Below are positions 5,217 to 9,366 of a DNA stretch of 9,366 nt, in pieces. This DNA is from Desulfotignum sp. (GTDB taxonomy: Bacteria; Desulfobacterota; Desulfobacteria; Desulfobacterales; Desulfobacteraceae). The stretch is taken from contig JAIPDY010000120.1 of NCBI GenBank assembly GCA_021737445.1, positions 1 to 9,366 on the forward strand, written 5' to 3'. Position 1 is the first letter of the stretch. Each line of letters opens with the position of its first letter. The notes below the pieces were generated by a model. That model saw only the letters and a list, made by a program, of their open reading frames with translations. It was not told the DNA's origin and ran no database searches. Both the position numbers and the translations under genes were made by a program.

Positions 5217-8200
5217 AAAAGACAGTGATTCGCCCAGCTGCCTGACCAGCTCTTCGAAGAGCGGTTCCAAAGAACGCAGCAATGCCTGGCACCGGGCATG
5301 ATCCTGTGATTTGCCGGCAGTTTCCATCTGCTGTACACAGGCCAGTACCGGGATGGCGTCAATGCTTTTGAGTCCGGATTTCATGGCGTGGGCTGCCATG
5401 GTGACGGTATCAAAATCCTGCTCACCGATGGCAGCCCTGATTTTTTTGATCTCTTCGGGAAACCGGATGATCATGGTTTTGATGACCTCGTCAACAATAT
5501 ATTCATTGCCCCCCATCAGTTGCAGGGCATGGGACCGGTTGCACAGTTTTTTTTCAACGGGTTCCTGGCTGCGGCCGGTTTCTTTGCAGCTCTTTGCCAA
5601 CCGTTCCATCATCATCAGCAGTTCGTTCCCGTGAATGGGCTTGGTAACGTATTCATCCATACCTGCTGCCAGAAACCGTTCCCGGTCCCCTTTAATGGCA
5701 TGGGCGGTGAGGGCGATAACCGGAATGCCGGCAATATCAACATCCGTGTGCTGCCGGATCCGGCGGGTGGCTTCAATGCCGTCCATCACCGGCATCTTGA
5801 TGTCCATCAGAACCATGTCAAACCGCTGCTGAGAAAGCATTTCCAGGGCCTGTTCACCGTTTTCCACTGGGGTTACCTCATGGCCGTACTGTGCCAGAAA
5901 CGGTTCCAGCAGTTTCCGGTTCACCTCAAAATCCTCTGCCAGGAGGATATGCAACGGTGTGACCGGTGTTTCAAAAGATAAGGCCGCAGATTCCAGCCCT
6001 TTTCCCAGTACCTGCCGGACCGCATTTTGCGTGGCGGTTTTCAACCGGATTGTAAAATAAAAGGTGCTGCCGGAACCGCTTTCACTCTCCACCCAGATAT
6101 CGCCGTCCATCAGGTGAATCAGCTGCCGGGTGATGGTCAACCCCAGTCCTGTGCCGCCTGAATCAGTGACATTGACGTCATTGAGCTGGGTAAAATCATT
6201 AAATACCTCAGACAGTTTATCCGAAGGGATTCCCACACCCGTGTCCTGTATGGAAAAAATTAATTTCACGTCCCTTTTGTCTTTTTTTGCTTCCAGGTGC
6301 GGGTCTGCATTCACAGTGATGGTAATGGATCCTGACCGGGTGAATTTGATGGCATTGCCCACCAGGTTCACCAGAATCTGCCGGAGCCGGTGCATATCCC
6401 CTCTGACATACCGGGGGATATCTTCTGTAAAATAGTTGATATCCAGCTGTTTTTTCCGGGCCTGGAATGAAAACATGATCATCATGTCATGCAAAAGAGA
6501 CTCAATATCAAAGGCCTGGTTCTCCAGCACGAATTTACCTGCTTCGATTTTGGAAAAATCAAGAATATTGTTCAGCAGGCTCAACAGGTGATCCGATGAG
6601 ATCAGCACCGCATCCAGGTATTCTTTCTGCTGTTCCTCCAACCGGGTGGTCAGGGTCAGCCTCGTCATGCCGATGATGGCATTCAACGGGGTCCGGATCT
6701 CATGACTCATGATGGTCAGAAATTCACTTTTGGCCCGGCTGGCATCTTCTGCCATTTTCTTGGCCTGTTTGATCATCTCCTGGGCATGCTTTCTTTCCCC
6801 GATTTCCTGCTGCAGCCGGGCCAGGGTCTTGTCCTGCTGCCGGGTCTTTTCCTCCAGTTCCAGGGTTCTTTCCCGGACTTTTTTCTGCAGTTGAAATGCA
6901 TTGGCCTTGTCTTTGATGTGCAGTTTTTCGAGCTCAGACACCATGGTGTTGAAGGTGCGGGCCAGAATACCGATTTCATCGTTTCTTTCAATGGGCACCT
7001 GCCGGGACAGATCCCCTTCCTTTACCGATACCGCAGCCTGGGTCAGCATATCCAGCGGGCGGATGAAATACTTGAGCGACAGGATCATGAATCCGGCAAT
7101 GGACAGCACCATGACCAGCAGGGCAAACGATCCGAACTTGAACACCATGGTGTTGACCATGGACCGGAGGGCTGACCGGGTTGTCTGTATGGTTTCCAGC
7201 AGGTTGGATTCCGGCACGGCCACCCCCAGCCGCCACCCGGTGGAAGGCATGGTGACTGAAGAGATAAGAAACTGCTTGTCATCGATCAGTATCCGCTGCT
7301 GATCCGGATCAGTTCTTTTTTTGTCGGTTGTCCACAATTGCCGGACATCGGGATTTTTTGAGTCAGACAGACGGATGTCCAGCAGGGCGTTATATCCGAT
7401 CTGGTTTTCTTTTGCGATATCCCCAAAACCGAACAGGGACAGGTATTCTCCCGGAAATGCCACGATCCTGCCGGTGTCATCGGTAATAAAGGAAAACAGA
7501 TCCCGGGTGCCCGTAACCGATGGTTCCCCGGTGTCTGCCAGAATTTTATCAATAATGTTCACCAGGGTTACATCCACGCCTGTGACACCGAGAAACCGGT
7601 CCCCTGCGTTGTAGATCGGGGTCAGGGCGGTGGTCATCAGGCCCCTTCCGGCCGGATCCTGATACACATCTGACCATTTGGTACGCCGTTCCGGATTGTT
7701 TTCCGGCCGGACCGCATTGTACCATTCAGAATCCCTGATTTCATAGGCATCAGCACCCAGCTTTCGGATAATGGAGGAAAAGTTGGGGTAGTACCGGGTA
7801 ATGGCTTTTTCAGAGGTGATAAAGCAGGCCACTGCTTCGGGGTTGTTTTCAATGATGTTTTTGAGCAAAGGATCCATGAGCGCCATGGCATTGAGGCGAA
7901 AGACGATGTCCGGGTGCACGGATTCCTCCCCCCAGTACAAAACCATCACAGGATCGGTGGGGGAATTGGAGTAAAGCCTGCTGCCCGGAGGCCGGGTCAG
8001 CATATCCGGTTTTCTGAAGGGGGGCTGGTCCGGCCGGTCTGCCATGTCCATTGTCACGGAAGTGTGAAGGGCCAGGGAAGAAGAGGATACTGCAATCCTT
8101 TCGAAAATGCTTTCGCACCGCATGGCTTTTTCATGGGTCATGCGGGAGAGAAAGAAACTGGCCTGGCTTTTGATGCTGGTTTCATTTTCTTTGGCGGAGT

Positions 8201-8318
8201 ATTCGCCAAACTGCATGACTATGCTGGTGGCCATGTAAGTCAGAAAGATAATCGAGGACATGAAAATGATAAAAAACAAAATGAACAGCCTGGCTCGGAT
8301 GGAGATAGTTTTTTTCAT
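5193..8318 (-). CDS. Hybrid sensor histidine kinase: dCache-HAMP-HisKA-HATPase-REC-HPt
   Basis: This is an inner-membrane sensor kinase of 1041 residues. A first membrane segment (about 11-35) and a second (about 391-415) flank a large periplasmic double-Cache sensor, marked by WYNA (199-202) and GVTGVDVTL (244-252). HAMP follows at about 415-467, then a charged coiled coil to about 530. The HisKA domain has H539 in MSHEIRTP. The ATPase has N655 (N box), DTGVGI (692-697) and GGTGLGL (721-727). The receiver has D839 in LMDIKMPVMDG, acidic residues E795/D796, T871 and K893. The C-terminal HPt domain has H977 in AAHAMKSG. All catalytic residues of a four-step relay up to the HPt are intact. GGGTGA-like GGGTGA lies 3 bases before the ATG at 8318. 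The gene begins 13 bases after the sigma-54 activator gene, so they are probably co-transcribed and the activator is the likely final target. The ligand is unknown; see the finding on the Cache pocket. Confidence 0.93.
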   Translation of the reverse strand: MKKTISIRARLFILFFIIFMSSIIFLTYMATSIVMQFGEYSAKENETSIKSQASFFLSRMTHEKAMRCESIFERIAVSSSSLALHTSVTMDMADRPDQPPFRKPDMLTRPPGSRLYSNSPTDPVMVLYWGEESVHPDIVFRLNAMALMDPLLKNIIENNPEAVACFITSEKAITRYYPNFSSIIRKLGADAYEIRDSEWYNAVRPENNPERRTKWSDVYQDPAGRGLMTTALTPIYNAGDRFLGVTGVDVTLVNIIDKILADTGEPSVTGTRDLFSFITDDTGRIVAFPGEYLSLFGFGDIAKENQIGYNALLDIRLSDSKNPDVRQLWTTDKKRTDPDQQRILIDDKQFLISSVTMPSTGWRLGVAVPESNLLETIQTTRSALRSMVNTMVFKFGSFALLVMVLSIAGFMILSLKYFIRPLDMLTQAAVSVKEGDLSRQVPIERNDEIGILARTFNTMVSELEKLHIKDKANAFQLQKKVRERTLELEEKTRQQDKTLARLQQEIGERKHAQEMIKQAKKMAEDASRAKSEFLTIMSHEIRTPLNAIIGMTRLTLTTRLEEQQKEYLDAVLISSDHLLSLLNNILDFSKIEAGKFVLENQAFDIESLLHDMMIMFSFQARKKQLDINYFTEDIPRYVRGDMHRLRQILVNLVGNAIKFTRSGSITITVNADPHLEAKKDKRDVKLIFSIQDTGVGIPSDKLSEVFNDFTQLNDVNVTDSGGTGLGLTITRQLIHLMDGDIWVESESGSGSTFYFTIRLKTATQNAVRQVLGKGLESAALSFETPVTPLHILLAEDFEVNRKLLEPFLAQYGHEVTPVENGEQALEMLSQQRFDMVLMDIKMPVMDGIEATRRIRQHTDVDIAGIPVIALTAHAIKGDRERFLAAGMDEYVTKPIHGNELLMMMERLAKSCKETGRSQEPVEKKLCNRSHALQLMGGNEYIVDEVIKTMIIRFPEEIKKIRAAIGEQDFDTVTMAAHAMKSGLKSIDAIPVLACVQQMETAGKSQDHARCQALLRSLEPLFEELVRQLGESLSFSKPDNLG

Positions 8319-8331
8319 GGTTCACCCGGAT

Positions 8332-9366
8332 TCAGCGTTGAAGCAGCCTTTTTTTGTGTTTGTTGAGCAGTTGATAGATGCGCGACCGGGACAACCCTGT
8401 CAGCCGGCAGATTTCACTGACATTGTCTATGGAGAGACCGGCCAGGTAATCGATGTATCTGGATTCCATCAGATGGTTCACATATTCCCGGAGCGCCTTG
8501 TATGCAATCACCTGTCCGGTATCCGGTGCATTGATTGTCAAAAACACACTGGACCGCAGATCATCTTCACCGGTGTCGCTGATATGTTTTTTTATCAGGT
8601 TGATGCGCAGCTCTTTGGGCAGAAAGTGGGGATACAGCATGGGGGCATCCATGGCATTGGCTATGGACAGGTGGGTCACATTGATCAGTTCCCGCACATT
8701 TCCGGGCCAGTCATAGGTTTCCAGGGTATCTGAAAAATCCTTGGAAATGCCTTTGACGCTGATGCCCATCTGATAACAGATGGATGTGACATAATGGGTA
8801 AGCAGTTGTTTGATATCCTGTTTCCGCTGCCGCAAAGGCGGCAGGTCGATATGGAACACCACCAGGCGGTAATAGAGGTCTTTTCTAAAAAGCCCTTTGT
8901 CTACAAGGGTTTTCAGATCCTTGTTGCTGGCGCTGACAACCCTGAAATCACAGGCAGTCTCTGTTTTGGCGCCGATGGGCCGGAATTTCTTCTCCTGGAG
9001 AACCCGCAAAAGAGATCGCTGCACCATTGGGGATAAATCTCCGACTTCATCCAGAAACAGGATACCGCCGTCCGCTTCCTGGATAAGCCCGGTCTGGTTG
9101 GTTTCGGCCCCGGTGTAAGTGCCCTTGATATGGCCGAACAGGATATTTCCGGCCAGGGTGTCCGGCAGATTCGTGCAGTCCACGGGAATGAACGGCTGGT
9201 CATGCCGCCGGCTGTTTTTATGCAGTACCTTGGCCACCAGTTCCTTGCCGGTGCCGGTCTCGCCGGTGATAAACACAGGGGTGTCACTGGATGCGGCCCG
9301 GGCTATTTTTGTGATGACGTATTTCAGGGCCTGGCTTTCACCTATCAGGATATCCCGGTTGAAAAG
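8332..9366 (-). CDS. Sigma-54-dependent transcriptional activator, C-terminal 344 residues (5' end outside window)
   Basis: This is an enhancer-binding protein that uses ATP to open sigma-54 RNA polymerase promoters. The frame is open to the window edge, so the start lies beyond 9366. Numbering visible residues from the edge, the AAA+ domain begins with LIGESQAL (7-14). Walker A is GETGTGKE (35-42), Walker B is GGILFLDE (100-107), the arginine-finger region is FRKDLYYRL (160-168), and WPGNVREL is at 220-227. The sigma-54 contact loop reads GTYTGA (82-87) where GAFTGA is usual. The C-terminal Fis-type helix-turn-helix lies at about 313-340 (NVSEICRLTGLSRSRIYQLL). An N-terminal receiver would be expected if it is the partner of the downstream hybrid kinase, but that part is not visible. 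The stop at 8332 lies 13 bases before the kinase start. Family assignment is firm; its target promoters are unknown, and I saw no clear -24/-12 element in the intergenic sequence of this window. Confidence 0.93.
   Translation of the reverse strand, partial: LFNRDILIGESQALKYVITKIARAASSDTPVFITGETGTGKELVAKVLHKNSRRHDQPFIPVDCTNLPDTLAGNILFGHIKGTYTGAETNQTGLIQEADGGILFLDEVGDLSPMVQRSLLRVLQEKKFRPIGAKTETACDFRVVSASNKDLKTLVDKGLFRKDLYYRLVVFHIDLPPLRQRKQDIKQLLTHYVTSICYQMGISVKGISKDFSDTLETYDWPGNVRELINVTHLSIANAMDAPMLYPHFLPKELRINLIKKHISDTGEDDLRSSVFLTINAPDTGQVIAYKALREYVNHLMESRYIDYLAGLSIDNVSEICRLTGLSRSRIYQLLNKHKKRLLQR

Noticed and set aside
5249..5262. 14-base palindrome GCTCTTCGAAGAGC near the converging gene ends as a terminator
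   Set aside because: The stem is only five pairs, no T-tract follows on either strand, and it lies within the kinase HPt coding sequence.
6938..7154. Two CACCATGGTG-centred palindromes (6938-6949 and 7141-7154) as possible binding sites
   Set aside because: Both encode Asn-Thr-Met-Val in the kinase and arise from the same codons; they lie deep within a gene with no promoter-like context.
9276..9276. Possible GTG start of the sigma-54 activator
   Set aside because: The frame continues upstream to the window edge and already encodes the conserved LIGESQAL start of the AAA+ domain, so the true start is outside.

Overview
The window looks like chromosomal DNA of a Gram-negative bacterium with moderate G+C (low to mid 50s % by eye). 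The large Cache-type hybrid kinase, the sigma-54 activator and the general protein flavour suggest a deltaproteobacterial relative, possibly a Desulfobacterales sulfate reducer. This assignment is an impression from the sequence alone and rests on no marker gene. Nearly all of the window is coding. I see no rRNA, tRNA, CRISPR array or insertion sequence.

Region 1 (1-2780, minus strand) is a heterotetrameric sarcosine oxidase operon read right to left in the usual order soxB-soxD-soxA. Beta (soxB) and delta (soxD) are complete. Alpha (soxA) is cut by the left edge after about 413 residues, so a gamma subunit gene (soxG), if present, lies outside. The complex would oxidatively demethylate sarcosine to glycine and pass the one-carbon unit to tetrahydrofolate.

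Region 2 (2781-2983) is a 203-base AT-rich divergent control region. It holds a TTGACA-type promoter in each direction and a long-armed inverted repeat. One arm of the repeat sits in the spacer of the proposed sox promoter and the other just upstream of the -35 of the regulator promoter.

Region 3 (2984-5216, plus strand) is a probable three-gene unit: an RpiR-type regulator (HTH plus SIS), a TSUP-family (YfcA-like) membrane transporter, and a YbaK/ProX-type trans-editing deacylase of mischarged tRNA. The RpiR protein is the obvious candidate regulator of both itself and soxBDA.

Region 4 (5193-9366, minus strand) is a two-gene signalling unit converging on region 3: the C-terminal part of a sigma-54-dependent activator (AAA+ and Fis-type HTH, 5' end outside the window), followed 13 bases later by a 1041-residue hybrid kinase (TM, double-Cache sensor, TM, HAMP, coiled coil, HisKA, HATPase, receiver, HPt). 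The kinase's last 24 bases overlap the 3' end of the deacylase gene on the opposite strand. The two proteins probably form a phosphorelay that ends on the activator. The sensor carries most of the residues known from Cache amino-acid sensors but lacks the carboxylate-binding arginine, and the activator has the variant GTYTGA in place of GAFTGA.

I found no clearly unprecedented system. The points most worth following up are the dual-promoter operator, the Cache pocket, the GAFTGA variant, and the pairing of an RpiR regulator and TSUP transporter with sarcosine oxidase.
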